A stretch of DNA of 53,590 nucleotides from IMG/VR virus record IMGVR_UViG_3300046804_003838, positions 1 to 53,590 of that record; one strand, given 5' to 3'. The position numbers were made by a program, and so were the translations under genes. Positions 24,273-33,147 of this stretch are shown piece after piece. The notes under the pieces were generated by a model. The model worked only from the letters and a program-made list of their open reading frames with translations, did no database searches and was not told where the DNA came from. Source of the stretch: a virus. Every line of letters starts with the position of its first letter. The stretch's first letter is position 1.

Positions 24273-25274
24273 TTATAACACTTTTGACGCTATTAAGCAC
24301 CCCTTTGATACTGCATGAAGAGGATCTGCTGCGTGTTTTATCTCTTTGACAGATAATGGGAAATCATTTCCTTTTAGTTTTTCTTCAAATTTTTCTATAT
24401 AACCATTAGCCTGTGATGTTCCGCCAGCAACCACAATTTTTAATGGGTCTTTAAATTTTGGAAGTAATTTATGTCCTGTTAAAGCTGCACTTAATTGTTT
24501 TGTAGTATAATCTATTAATCTATCATAATAGGCTGAAACAGCCGCCAATACCGGATTTTCGTTGGGTTCGCCTATTTTAAAGTTGCCTCCCTCTTTCTCT
24601 GCCTGAACTACACTGTCTGGTTCTCCGGTGGCTACAGCACTCATACGATCAATCCAATCCCCAGACTTTGTTGTGCTAAAGACAACTGTGGGTTCTCCGT
24701 TTAACATAACGCATACGTTAGTCATACCAGCACCACAACTAATACCAATACCTGTATAATCTGTATCTTCTAATTCAGCATAGCATAGTGCTTCAGCCTC
24801 ATTAATTGCTTTGGCATCATAACCACATTCGGCTAAAATGGTTTTGACTACATCTTCGTGATATCCTACATCAAAATCTTCATCTTCTTGATCTACTGGT
24901 TGTGCAGGAACGCAAAATACTAATTTTTCATTTGGCTCAGATGCTTGACCGGCTACTTCTTTGAGGATAAATGCTAATATTCTTTTTGCGTCTTTTTCTT
25001 TTGCCGATACAACGCCCTTAAACATTGGTCTTTTTGCTGTATCATTTCTTTCTATGGCTTTTTCTATAGCGTCTTTACCCAAGAGAATGAATGAGCCGTC
25101 AGCGTCTTTAATAAAAACTTTGCCCGACAATCCTTTCTCTATCATTTTTGTAGCAACTGGGGTCGTTGGTTTGATGATATAAAAAGCATCTCTAAAATCT
25201 TTATAGACTATACCATCTTTAGCGTCTGAAGATAGAACTATAAAACTAGTGCCTACGTCTAAACCTTTTGCCAT
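24273..25274 (-). CDS. Actin-like ATPase (ParM/StbA/MreB superfamily)
   Basis: Phosphate-1 loop GLDVGTSFI (4-12), interdomain hinge INEAEALCYA (157-166), phosphate-2 loop GIGISCGAGMTN (175-186), and adenosine motif IVVAGGTSQANGY (280-292) identify the sugar-kinase/Hsp70/actin fold. The 333 residues fit a ParM-like filament protein. In phages, actin-like proteins segregate or position genomes. One base separates it from a membrane/coiled-coil gene, a possible partner. No ParR-like DNA-binding protein was recognised beside it. Confidence 0.85.
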   Translation of the reverse strand: MAKGLDVGTSFIVLSSDAKDGIVYKDFRDAFYIIKPTTPVATKMIEKGLSGKVFIKDADGSFILLGKDAIEKAIERNDTAKRPMFKGVVSAKEKDAKRILAFILKEVAGQASEPNEKLVFCVPAQPVDQEDEDFDVGYHEDVVKTILAECGYDAKAINEAEALCYAELEDTDYTGIGISCGAGMTNVCVMLNGEPTVVFSTTKSGDWIDRMSAVATGEPDSVVQAEKEGGNFKIGEPNENPVLAAVSAYYDRLIDYTTKQLSAALTGHKLLPKFKDPLKIVVAGGTSQANGYIEKFEEKLKGNDFPLSVKEIKHAADPLHAVSKGCLIASKVL

Positions 25275-25275
25275 A

Positions 25276-25596
25276 TTATCCTCTCATATTTTTTAATTTA
25301 TTAATTGCTGAAGATATTTGTTCAGAACTTTGTTTTGTTTCTCCAAGATTATCATATCTTTTTTGAAGATTATCCGTTTTTATATCTATAACAACTTTAG
25401 TAGAATCTATATCAATTTTTTTTGAGTTCTTATCCTGTTCTTGTGATTTATTCTTTGCAAAAAATGATTGGGACTGATTTTGACTATTATCATATACACC
25501 ATTGGTATTATTTAATCGACCTAAAATATAGCCAAAAACAAAAAACAGAATATTAAATAGTATTAATATTATATGAATTATATCTATAGTTATCAT
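25276..25596 (-). CDS. Membrane-anchored helical protein next to the actin-like gene, 106 aa
   Basis: Hydrophobic N-terminus of about 22 residues (IDIIHIILILFNILFFVFGYILG), then a polar, Asn/Gln/Lys-rich coiled tail. Located between RuvB (4-base overlap) and the actin-like ATPase (1-base gap). Candidate filament anchor or adaptor; inference from position only. Confidence 0.55.
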   Translation of the reverse strand: MITIDIIHIILILFNILFFVFGYILGRLNNTNGVYDNSQNQSQSFFAKNKSQEQDKNSKKIDIDSTKVVIDIKTDNLQKRYDNLGETKQSSEQISSAINKLKNMRG

Positions 25597-26483
25597 ATCT
25601 TACCCAATACTCTGCCTTTACTAGTTTTTTGAATAAAACCCTTTCTAAGAAGAAATGGCTCTATGCTATTTTCTATAGTATCAATTGCGATTCCTGTCAT
25701 TGATGAAATACTTTTTAGACCCAATGGATTACCAATATTCTTCTTCAGAATATTAATATATGCACGATCATAAATATCAAAACCATTTGAATCAATACCT
25801 TGAATATCAAATATCTCATCAATAGACATTGGATTCTTTTGAGTAAGTACACAATTTCTATACCATTGCAGTCTAGAATTTAAAATCCTGGGAGTACCCT
25901 TGCTTCTTTTAGCAATTTCTAATAGGTCATCTTCTGAAACATTTAGTCCGAACTTTTCGGCGTTCAATCCTGCTAGTTTTGCTAACTCACTGTCATTATA
26001 GAATGACAAATGTTCTTTAATAGAAAACCTGTCATAAAAAGGTTGACTCAAACTTCCTCCGCTTGTTGTCGCACCAACAAATGTAAACATTGGAAGTTCC
26101 ACGGTTTCCGGCTCTTCTTTACCAGATAGAGTTAAAACAAAATCCTCCATTACAGGATACAAAAATTCTTCTACAAGTTTTGGAAGTCTATGAATTTCAT
26201 CTATAAATAGAATAGACCTGGGAGCAATACCCATAAGATATGGAATAATATTTTTAGCACTTCTAATACTAGCAGCATTGAGTGTATATAGATTAACATT
26301 TAGTTCATTGGCAATAGCACTAGCAATAGTTGTCTTTCCAAGTCCAGGCGGTCCATCAATTAGAATGTGCGGAACAACACTGTTACTAATTTTACAACCA
26401 GAGATAATAATATTTAGTCTGTTGATGACATCTGATTGCCCAATAATATCCGAAAACTGTGTTGGCCTGATAGAATTTGTCAT
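25593..26483 (-). CDS. ruvB: RuvB-like Holliday junction branch-migration helicase
   Basis: AAA+ ATPase with Walker A GPPGLGKTT (44-52), Walker B ILFIDEIHRL (91-100), sensor-1-like FTFVGATT and YDRFSIKEHL, and the C-terminal winged-helix domain (IEPFLLRKGFIQKTSKGR). The 296 residues are shorter than the usual about 335, mainly at the N-terminus. RuvB normally needs RuvA and works with RuvC; neither was recognised here. Endonuclease VII (32764-33147) could resolve the junctions. A phage-borne RuvB is uncommon. Confidence 0.88.
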   Translation of the reverse strand: MTNSIRPTQFSDIIGQSDVINRLNIIISGCKISNSVVPHILIDGPPGLGKTTIASAIANELNVNLYTLNAASIRSAKNIIPYLMGIAPRSILFIDEIHRLPKLVEEFLYPVMEDFVLTLSGKEEPETVELPMFTFVGATTSGGSLSQPFYDRFSIKEHLSFYNDSELAKLAGLNAEKFGLNVSEDDLLEIAKRSKGTPRILNSRLQWYRNCVLTQKNPMSIDEIFDIQGIDSNGFDIYDRAYINILKKNIGNPLGLKSISSMTGIAIDTIENSIEPFLLRKGFIQKTSKGRVLGKI

Positions 26484-26494
26484 TTTTTCTCCAA

Positions 26495-26908
26495 TTATTT
26501 AATGTCTTTAATATCTTTAATCCAAAAAACAAAATCATTCTGATCTTCGTCGTATGCTGTCTCTACCAATCCTTTGTTTACCAAACCATGAAGTATATTG
26601 CTTACCATTCGGTCATTTAAAGAAGTAAGCATTTCCAAATATAAATTATCATTTATTAAAAAACGAATAGAGTTATTGTTTTTATGTTTTTGTTTTTTAA
26701 TGAAATCATCTATAATAGTTTTTGATTCATCAAATGATAATATTTTATCTATTTCTTCTATATCGTCTGGGTGAATACTAAAAGCCAATGAGTCAAAATC
26801 TTCTTCATCTTTATTTCTACCAAAATTATTAAATACTAATGCTCTGGTAGCGTTTATAAAATTATCTAAATCCTTGATTACAAACCAATCTTCATTTGTA
26901 GAACTCAT
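26495..26908 (-). CDS. Hypothetical protein with C-terminal YD..N.FVFW motif, 137 aa
   Basis: Acidic, with a C-terminal helix-turn-like region (LHGLVNKGLVETAYDEDQNDFVFW). The same LVxxAyDxxxNxxVFW pattern appears in the product of 39366-39776, suggesting distant paralogues. Could be a winged-helix-like DNA-binding or antirepressor-type protein, but not established. Confidence 0.5.
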   Translation of the reverse strand: MSSTNEDWFVIKDLDNFINATRALVFNNFGRNKDEEDFDSLAFSIHPDDIEEIDKILSFDESKTIIDDFIKKQKHKNNNSIRFLINDNLYLEMLTSLNDRMVSNILHGLVNKGLVETAYDEDQNDFVFWIKDIKDIK

Positions 26909-26916
26909 AATGTTTC

Positions 26917-27294
26917 CTAGTTAAGTATTTCGTACAATCCTTTGTAATATTTTGGCTGATATAAAAAATGGTTTGAATGAGATTGTAGATGTTTAATGTA
27001 TTCACTTTGTAATTTGTCGTGTACAAAGTGTTTCTTTTTCCACACTCCTTCGTTCCAATAGTTGTTCCCCAGATACAGGGAGGACGAATCCCCCGCTGTA
27101 TTGGAGAACCAACTATTCACAGGTAACGATTTGTATGGAAATCCTTCTACATTTTTTATTTCGTAATTGAACCCAGACTCTGATAATTTCTTGACTATTT
27201 GATCAATATACTTTCCTATCCATTCAGTATCAATTTGAAAAAAGAATTTATAAGGATCATCTGGAGCATCTTCATTATCATAAGGTTCGTGCAT
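26917..27294 (-). CDS. Hypothetical protein, 125 aa
   Basis: Start at ATG 27294 (MHEPYDNEDAP) is preferred; the frame from 27339 runs into the tRNA-like element. Aromatic and basic C-terminus (SNHFLYQPKYYKGLYEI). No motif recognised. Confidence 0.5.
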   Translation of the reverse strand: MHEPYDNEDAPDDPYKFFFQIDTEWIGKYIDQIVKKLSESGFNYEIKNVEGFPYKSLPVNSWFSNTAGDSSSLYLGNNYWNEGVWKKKHFVHDKLQSEYIKHLQSHSNHFLYQPKYYKGLYEILN

Positions 27295-27311
27295 ATAAAA
27301 CTTTCTAAAAT

Positions 27312-27396
27312 AGCGGGAGAGGAATCGAACCTCTCTCACATAGCGTTTGTCGAGTTTCCCAACCAGAGGCTATGATCTCAGTCACCAGACTCCACT
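27312..27396 (-). tRNA. tRNA-like element, isotype not assignable (possibly degenerate tRNA)
   Basis: Good T-arm (AGAGG TTCGATT CCTCT) and a 5-bp acceptor-like stem (AGTGG with CCGCT). The middle is not a normal tRNA. A 6-bp stem CATAGC/GCTATG encloses a 24-base loop, rather than 5 bp around 7 bases, and every U33 candidate fails to form an anticodon stem. It could be a tRNA pseudogene, a tRNA-like structure at the end of the rIIB transcript, or a tRNA with an insertion in the anticodon loop. It lies in the 71-base gap after rIIB. Confidence 0.45.
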
Positions 27397-27409
27397 TTCT
27401 TTTTAAGAC

Positions 27410-28282
27410 TCAGTTATAATCGTCGTAATCTTCTTCGTCATCATAATCTTCAGCATAAGCCTCATCATCTTCGTCATCGTTCCATCCCCAATCATAATCG
27501 TTGTTATACTCCTCTTCATCATCATCTTCATAATCCACACCGCCATCTAGACTAGCCGAATAAAGAGGCTTGAGAAGTTCGCCTTGATACTCTCCGACAA
27601 CTTCATATCGGCAAGTGCGAAGTTTCTCATAATTACAATCACTAGGAACACTAACAACATCACGAGGATTAATCTTAACAATAACAATCTTATCGCCAGC
27701 CTCAAGACTACCATAACCAGCAACATAGTTCAATGCACCAGCATGAAGTCCATTAGAACAACCTCTAGCACGATCATCGTCAACCTTTGATCGTGTCATT
27801 TCGCAAACATTTCCAACATGATTGTCGAAAACTCCACGATACTTATCCATATAATCATTCCTAACTGCCTTATAGGCAAGAAAATGACCATCCTCAGTAA
27901 TTGGCAGATGTTCATGCTCAAGGAAATCATAAAGTTCCTTCTGACTCTGCATACTAGGATTTTCCATAAGATTATTCAGGAATGTAACAAGGGGCTGGAA
28001 AGGTAGACCCTTGCTCATAAACTCCAGAATACGCTTACTGATACTACCATGAACAACTTCACCCTCATAAGTGACCTGTCCATTCTTAATCTCAACAAGA
28101 CCGTCACTAAATGCCGCGACTGCCTTTTCTACATCCACAATCTCCAGCAATTCATCAGATGTTGCAGTAGGCAGAGCCTCCAGAATCATCTTATAGTTAA
28201 TATGATCAGGCAGAACCTGATAACTCTTGTTGTTTAGAACAACCGTCAGATTACCATCAACAAACATAAACGGAACAGCCAT
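27410..28282 (-). CDS. rIIB: rIIB-like protein
   Basis: Follows rIIA and shares the family's core: ISKRILEFMSKGLPFQPLVTFLNNLMENPS, LYDFLEHEHLPITEDGHFLAYKAVR, then GLHAGALNYV and VVSVPSDCNYEKLRTCRYEV. The last 45 residues are almost all Asp/Glu/Tyr. In T4, rIIA and rIIB act together at the membrane to overcome lambda rex exclusion and to affect lysis timing; the biochemical role remains unclear. Start preceded by AAGGAG. Confidence 0.85.
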   Translation of the reverse strand: MAVPFMFVDGNLTVVLNNKSYQVLPDHINYKMILEALPTATSDELLEIVDVEKAVAAFSDGLVEIKNGQVTYEGEVVHGSISKRILEFMSKGLPFQPLVTFLNNLMENPSMQSQKELYDFLEHEHLPITEDGHFLAYKAVRNDYMDKYRGVFDNHVGNVCEMTRSKVDDDRARGCSNGLHAGALNYVAGYGSLEAGDKIVIVKINPRDVVSVPSDCNYEKLRTCRYEVVGEYQGELLKPLYSASLDGGVDYEDDDEEEYNNDYDWGWNDDEDDEAYAEDYDDEEDYDDYN

Positions 28283-28310
28283 AATTAAAACTCCTTGTTA
28301 CCTGTGAAAT

Positions 28311-30971
28311 TTACTTAATAAGACTACTCAACTGAATCTTGAACAGTTCAATCTGCTCATCATTCATACTTTCGACCCATATATTGCTACCCTTACCATA
28401 ATAATTATCAGCAAATTGAGAGATAGGATTATACTTGCTATCCAAATCTCTAAGATTGCCATTAATCTGGTTGCTTCCCATAATATACTTGATCATCGGG
28501 TTCCTGTCAACCTCGACTTTAAGATTTTTCTTGAGTTCTGCCATTTTGGTCAACTTATGCTTGATTGCTTTAGTCTCAGACTTAAACAATTTAACATACG
28601 ATTCAGCATCATCATGATGGGCAAACATCTCATGTTCAATCTTATTTACCAGAGTATTATACTGTACATTTTTCTTCTTGAGTTCCTTACTGTCAAGATT
28701 ATCAATGCCTCGATCCTTGAGCAAAGAGTTAATATGATCAAAATATTCAGTCTGAGAGAATCGCTTCAGATCAAAAGTTGCTCTGTGCATAGTATCAGCA
28801 AAGAATTCCATTACAAGAAAATTATCAATAACATTAGACAGTTCAGTATTCTTGATATATTTCTTATAGTCAAGACCAAAAATACTCAACATATGACAAG
28901 AAAATTGATTAACCAATGATCCGTGAATCCGATAATAGTTATGTTGATCATCATCTCTAGCAGCATACTCCTTTTTGTAGAATTCAACAATAGAGTTGTA
29001 TTCATTGGCACTATTGAAGTAGTCCTTAACATAAGTTGAAAGAATATTCTTTAGCCAAGTATTAAAGTCAGTAAGATTATATCCTTCATTTTGAAGTTTT
29101 GATACAAAATTACTCTTGATAGCATAAACCTTGACATTGCCAAATAGACTCTTGATATTTTCGTTACTAAACAATCCTACAATGTTACTAATCTTAGGAA
29201 ATTCTGGTGTGCTTTGATAACGCAAAATAGGAACGTAGATAATACTATCTTGGTCGATAAGTTCATCAAGTTCGTCACTCGTAAGAGTTTTCAGATTAAG
29301 AGCGTCATTATATTCTACACTAAGACTACCAGCATTTTTGGATGCTCCATTAATAAAGAATATATCTTGATCGCTAACACTACCCTTAGAATTTCTAACT
29401 CCAGTCTTTCTAGGCGAGTTGCTCTTAATCAAGTCCTTATAGTCGCTGACCTTCAGAATATTGTGACTACCAACATCTTCAATAAGTTTATCAAAACCCT
29501 CATTAGACTTTGAAATATCCTTACTGTCAATCATCAAGTAGGCAAAACAATCCTTCTCGTTACAATAACGAGTCACGATCTTCTTAGCGGTTTCTTCGCT
29601 CTTAATGTCACAAACAAAGAAAGCAAGTGGCCCAGTTTTACGCTGACTACTATAATAGTATTCACCCTTACCAGTAAGAGTATTATGGTGAAGATGATTG
29701 GTCATGTAAACCATGCGACGAGAACGATAGCCAGCACTTCTGTAGTTAAAAACATACAGAGCCTTTCCGGCAGGAATCTTATATTCAATATCCTCTCCGC
29801 TGTTGATATTGTGGGTCTTGCCATTACTATCGGTCCATGAAGCACCAACGCCCCATCCACCAGCAAGATCATTCAACTGATAATATGTACTGATTGCTTC
29901 GATTCTGGTTTTAGCAGCAGCAATCTTCTTGCTAAATTCTTCCTTCATCTCAAGATAAATACCCTGAGTCTTATCACGCAGGGCTTTAATGACAGCCTTG
30001 GTATACTGCAATCCTTCACGGGAAACATCCATCTCAAGTTCCCCGATACCAAAATCCAGTTCAAGATAAAGGTTCTGGTTAAGAATTTCTGTTACAAAAC
30101 TCTTCCAACTATCAATATCTGCCTTACCAAAGGCTCTATTCCACTTGGCAATATGCTCTGACTGTTCTACTTTTTGTTCTCCAACAAGTTGAGAGGCAAC
30201 AACAGGATACGCAATATTACCCATGAGAGCAACAATACCACTATCAATATGATGATATGTGCTAGGATAATGATTATGGTCATTAGAAAGTCGGCAGACC
30301 CTCCAACCTTCACCACTAATCACAATGTTCTTATTGCTATAAGCATGATCCTTGAGAGAAGGAATAACCCCACCTTCAATAATCGGCTTCATTCTAAAGT
30401 AATGAAAAATACGAATAGCCTTCTGACTAAATTCAGTAAAATCATACTGCTTAACAGCAAAACTAATCTCAAGACCATTAGGTTCGTCAGTTTCGCAGAC
30501 GTTAAACAGATTAAGAGTCGGCACACCATTATCATCAATGGCAGCAATATAAGTGTACTTTTGACCATTAAAATAAGAACTGGTCGTAAAACTCTTGGTA
30601 TAAGCAAAAGGACTCTTAGACCCTAGACCAAGACAACCAACAAAATCATTACTATCATTCTTGTTGGATGCACCATAGGTAGTGTAAAGGTTCTCCATAT
30701 CGGCCTGACTAAGACCAGTGCCGTAATCACGCACGATAAAATTCGGATTAGCAGCAGTAGGCAGCGTAACCTTAAAAGGATTCTTATTACCAGCACTAAT
30801 ATGACTGTCATAAGCATTGGTAGACAGTTCACGAATAACTGCCATCACCTTATCGGAATAAAGAGAGTCCGACAGAATCTTAAACATTTTGCTGGTTTGG
30901 GCAATCGTAAAACCCGACGCACTCTGAACACCAGCACTGTGAGTCTCAATAACACGGTCAGCCAACTTCAT
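28311..30971 (-). CDS. rIIA: rIIA-like GHKL-type ATPase
   Basis: N-box ELSTNAYDSH (48-57), G1 DYGTGLS (82-88) and G2 GCLGLGSKSPFAYT identify the GHKL (gyrase/Hsp90/MutL) ATPase fold in the first 150 residues. The 886-residue length and rIIB partner match T4-type rIIA, with a longer C-terminal region than T4's 725 residues. It is driven by the promoter at 31016-31043, with a leader of about 38 bases. Codons look less AT-rich than in neighbours. Confidence 0.88.
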   Translation of the reverse strand: MKLADRVIETHSAGVQSASGFTIAQTSKMFKILSDSLYSDKVMAVIRELSTNAYDSHISAGNKNPFKVTLPTAANPNFIVRDYGTGLSQADMENLYTTYGASNKNDSNDFVGCLGLGSKSPFAYTKSFTTSSYFNGQKYTYIAAIDDNGVPTLNLFNVCETDEPNGLEISFAVKQYDFTEFSQKAIRIFHYFRMKPIIEGGVIPSLKDHAYSNKNIVISGEGWRVCRLSNDHNHYPSTYHHIDSGIVALMGNIAYPVVASQLVGEQKVEQSEHIAKWNRAFGKADIDSWKSFVTEILNQNLYLELDFGIGELEMDVSREGLQYTKAVIKALRDKTQGIYLEMKEEFSKKIAAAKTRIEAISTYYQLNDLAGGWGVGASWTDSNGKTHNINSGEDIEYKIPAGKALYVFNYRSAGYRSRRMVYMTNHLHHNTLTGKGEYYYSSQRKTGPLAFFVCDIKSEETAKKIVTRYCNEKDCFAYLMIDSKDISKSNEGFDKLIEDVGSHNILKVSDYKDLIKSNSPRKTGVRNSKGSVSDQDIFFINGASKNAGSLSVEYNDALNLKTLTSDELDELIDQDSIIYVPILRYQSTPEFPKISNIVGLFSNENIKSLFGNVKVYAIKSNFVSKLQNEGYNLTDFNTWLKNILSTYVKDYFNSANEYNSIVEFYKKEYAARDDDQHNYYRIHGSLVNQFSCHMLSIFGLDYKKYIKNTELSNVIDNFLVMEFFADTMHRATFDLKRFSQTEYFDHINSLLKDRGIDNLDSKELKKKNVQYNTLVNKIEHEMFAHHDDAESYVKLFKSETKAIKHKLTKMAELKKNLKVEVDRNPMIKYIMGSNQINGNLRDLDSKYNPISQFADNYYGKGSNIWVESMNDEQIELFKIQLSSLIK

Positions 30972-31015
30972 TGTTTTTCTCCAAAAATCCTGTGAATCGT
31001 TCCTGTGATGCTTCC

Positions 31016-31043
31016 ATCATACCATACGTTATCGGCTTGTCAA
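31016..31043 (-). promoter_or_regulatory. Sigma-70-like promoter of rIIA-rIIB
   Basis: -35 TTGACA (31043-31038), 16-base spacer containing AGCCGATAACG, -10 TATGAT (31021-31016). Shares the GCCGATAA element with other promoters of the window. Confidence 0.8.
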
Positions 31044-31044
31044 G

Positions 31045-31281
31045 TCACCTTTCTTTAGATTCTATCGCCTTCCATCCTAAAAATGCTGTAAGGAGTCCAA
31101 AAAATCTTAGAAAATTTACTGGCAAGAAAAACCAATATAATCCAATTCCTATACTAAATAATCCCATAAACCATATAATTGGTCTTGGTATGTATTCTGA
31201 TTTACTTAATAGCCATGTTGCTGGCCCAAGCAATATTACAAATAATAGCATTAAACAAACCAATAATGCTAAACTAGCCAT
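31045..31281 (-). CDS. Small two- or three-pass membrane protein, 78 aa
   Basis: Hydrophobic throughout: segment 1 about 4-25, segment 2 about 35-52, then FLRFFGLLTAFLGWKAI. Single-base overlap with the upstream gene. The rIIA promoter begins two bases after its stop. Unknown function. Confidence 0.6.
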   Translation of the reverse strand: MASLALLVCLMLLFVILLGPATWLLSKSEYIPRPIIWFMGLFSIGIGLYWFFLPVNFLRFFGLLTAFLGWKAIESKER

Positions 31282-31601
31282 TAATATCCATTCTCTGTAT
31301 CTTCTTCATCATCTTCATCATCATAATATTCGTCGTACTCTGATTGAATACCGTATGGATTCCATGATTCTTCTACTTCTTCATCAGTATCTAATTCTCC
31401 TTGATCTTCTGCTTCTTCTATAAAAACAGAAATAGTATTTAGAATTTCAAACATTCTATTTACAGTATCTTCCATACTGTATATTTTATCTTCTATATTT
31501 TTTATAGATTTTTTAACTTTTAATATGTCTTTTGAAATATTCAAATCACTATCTTGCATTTCTTTCATTAGATTCACTACGTCTGAATAATCATTAGACA
31601 T
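31281..31601 (-). CDS. Acidic coiled-coil protein, 106 aa
   Basis: Charged helix with heptads (ILKVKKSIKNIEDKIYSMEDTVNRMFEI), then a strongly acidic Asp/Glu/Tyr tail. One base overlap with the membrane gene. Unknown; maybe a partner of that membrane protein. Confidence 0.5.
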   Translation of the reverse strand: MSNDYSDVVNLMKEMQDSDLNISKDILKVKKSIKNIEDKIYSMEDTVNRMFEILNTISVFIEEAEDQGELDTDEEVEESWNPYGIQSEYDEYYDDEDDEEDTENGY

Positions 31602-31652
31602 ATTTTATACTCCTGATAAAATTATAAATAATCTCTTTTTTATACACCACCA

Positions 31653-32171
31653 CTAATAATTCCAACATTGGCATGAAAACTGATCACATAGGGTGCATTT
31701 TGGGCCTGGATTTTCATTACCCCAAGCATTACACAGTGGACTAAAACTTTCTTTTCCGGTATCAATACAAACCAATTTAGCCTTATTTTTTCTTTTAACA
31801 TATCCAAGATTATAATAATGACAGTCCCAAAATTTTAATTGAGTTTTTTCTTGAATATTATTTACTAGATTTTGTATCTCTTGAATTTTTTTACCAAAGG
31901 TTTTTTCTGTTAGCACTTTTGCTTTTTCGGTTATGAAGCCCCAATTAGTTTTATCTTTATAATAACCTAAATCTATATTTAGTTTACAAACTTTTCCTAT
32001 TACTTTGGGAGCCAAGCCCAAAGATGACAATAATTTTTGTTTTTGATAAGCATAATTGGCTTCTTTTTTAGAAGAGAATTGTTTGAATCCTAAATTTTTA
32101 TTTTTGTATATAGGATAAAACTCAGCACTACCGCCCTCATTGATAAAGTCTGATCTAATTATATATTTCAT
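31653..32171 (-). CDS. Protein kinase-like fold protein, 172 aa
   Basis: Order of motifs matches a minimal protein-kinase/RIO-like fold: GGSAEFYPIYKNKNLGFKQF (Gly loop and the strand holding a VAIK-type Lys), KKEANYAYQKQKLL (C-helix with Glu), ITEKAKVL (hinge), WDCHYYNLGYV (HxDxxxxN-like with Asp and Asn), and LVCIDTGKESF (DFG-like Asp). The C-terminus carries CTLCDQFSCQC, a possible zinc knot. Start at 32171 is preferred. Substrate unknown; kinase activity unproven. Confidence 0.6.
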   Translation of the reverse strand: MKYIIRSDFINEGGSAEFYPIYKNKNLGFKQFSSKKEANYAYQKQKLLSSLGLAPKVIGKVCKLNIDLGYYKDKTNWGFITEKAKVLTEKTFGKKIQEIQNLVNNIQEKTQLKFWDCHYYNLGYVKRKNKAKLVCIDTGKESFSPLCNAWGNENPGPKCTLCDQFSCQCWNY

Positions 32172-32487
32172 CTTCTTTAACATTATTACCAGTTAACTGC
32201 TCAACAATATAAATGGCAACTTTTAAGTCTGGAGTTTCAAAGATTTTAATTGGCCCTCTTGGAATATCCATCTTAAATGTGGCATAGACGGCATAATACG
32301 GATCATCAACACCCATCAAATCTGTATTAAAATATTCCTCAAGACTATCTACTTCTTCTGGAATTGTGCCACCAGCATAGTCAGTAATGTCTCGCACAGT
32401 ATAAATATGATAATGAAGAATATGAGATCGTGGATTACCTTCATTAGAACACCAGCCTTTAAAGAGTCTATTTGGATAACTTACCAT
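32155..32487 (-). CDS. Hypothetical protein, 110 aa
   Basis: Mixed alpha/beta with several His and aromatic residues (HILHYHIYTVRDITDY). No recognised motif. Overlaps neighbours by about 17-20 bases. Confidence 0.5.
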   Translation of the reverse strand: MVSYPNRLFKGWCSNEGNPRSHILHYHIYTVRDITDYAGGTIPEEVDSLEEYFNTDLMGVDDPYYAVYATFKMDIPRGPIKIFETPDLKVAIYIVEQLTGNNVKEDEIYN

Positions 32488-32767
32488 ATTTTTCTTTAAA
32501 CTCCTTTAAGTTGCAATATAATGGGATTAGAGTATTTTCGTCATGAAATCTATTATAGTGTAAAGTTAAATTATAAAAATCTCCACGATGATTAATGCTG
32601 GCCCAGGCAACATTTTGCATTTGTAAATCGTCTACTTGTTTTCGTAGTCTGTTAAGTTCATCTTTAGCATTGAGAATATTAAACTTGGTAAGAGTACAAT
32701 ATCCAGTATCAACTTCTGTTTCACAGCACTCTATAAGATGGTCAAGTGGATTTGAGTCTTGTTTCAT
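32468..32767 (-). CDS. Hypothetical protein, 99 aa
   Basis: Helical N-terminal half with LNRLRKQVDDLQMQ; C-terminal half aromatic with ITL-type strands. No recognised motif. Overlaps endonuclease VII by 4 bases. Confidence 0.5.
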   Translation of the reverse strand: MKQDSNPLDHLIECCETEVDTGYCTLTKFNILNAKDELNRLRKQVDDLQMQNVAWASINHRGDFYNLTLHYNRFHDENTLIPLYCNLKEFKEKYGKLSK

Positions 32768-33147
32768 TGGTTTTCTTCATCCTTCATTAGATACTCTATT
32801 GCTCTCCATAATCTTTCTTTATCATGATTAAAATTACCTATTGCCCTATTGCAATTATGGCATAAATGACCTCTAAATTTATCTGTTTGATCATTATGGT
32901 CTGCTGCCCATGTTCCTGCTCGTCCTCCAGTACCAGTTAAATCATGTTCTTTTCTATGGCATATAGGACAATAATAATCGTCTGGAGGATTCCCTGATTC
33001 TTCTTTAATTTTTTTACGAATTTTTGCTAACTTATAAGCACATTGTCTACATTCTGGTCTTTTATATTTTCCTCCGCCAGAAGGAGAAAAACATGATATG
33101 TCTAATTCTAGATGACACTTATTACATTTCTTAGTTTGTTTAGACAT
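32764..33147 (-). CDS. Endonuclease VII-like Holliday junction resolvase (HNH)
   Basis: Two N-terminal zinc knuckles (KKCNKCHLEL, CRQCAYK), then YYCPICHRKE and AADHNDQTDKFRGHLCHNCNRAIGNF: the CxxC..DH..G.LC..CN..LG signature of T4 endonuclease VII (gp49). That enzyme resolves branched DNA before packaging. Length 127 is close to 157 in T4. Fits with a RuvB-like helicase in the same genome. Confidence 0.88.
   Translation of the reverse strand: MSKQTKKCNKCHLELDISCFSPSGGGKYKRPECRQCAYKLAKIRKKIKEESGNPPDDYYCPICHRKEHDLTGTGGRAGTWAADHNDQTDKFRGHLCHNCNRAIGNFNHDKERLWRAIEYLMKDEENQ

Noticed and set aside
28416-28919. Plus-strand frame of 167 codons inside rIIA
   Set aside because: Antisense to a well-supported gene and without any recognisable motif.
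30971-31423. Plus-strand frame of 150 codons across the rIIA promoter
   Set aside because: Runs antisense across three genes and the promoter, with Leu/His-rich low-complexity sequence.
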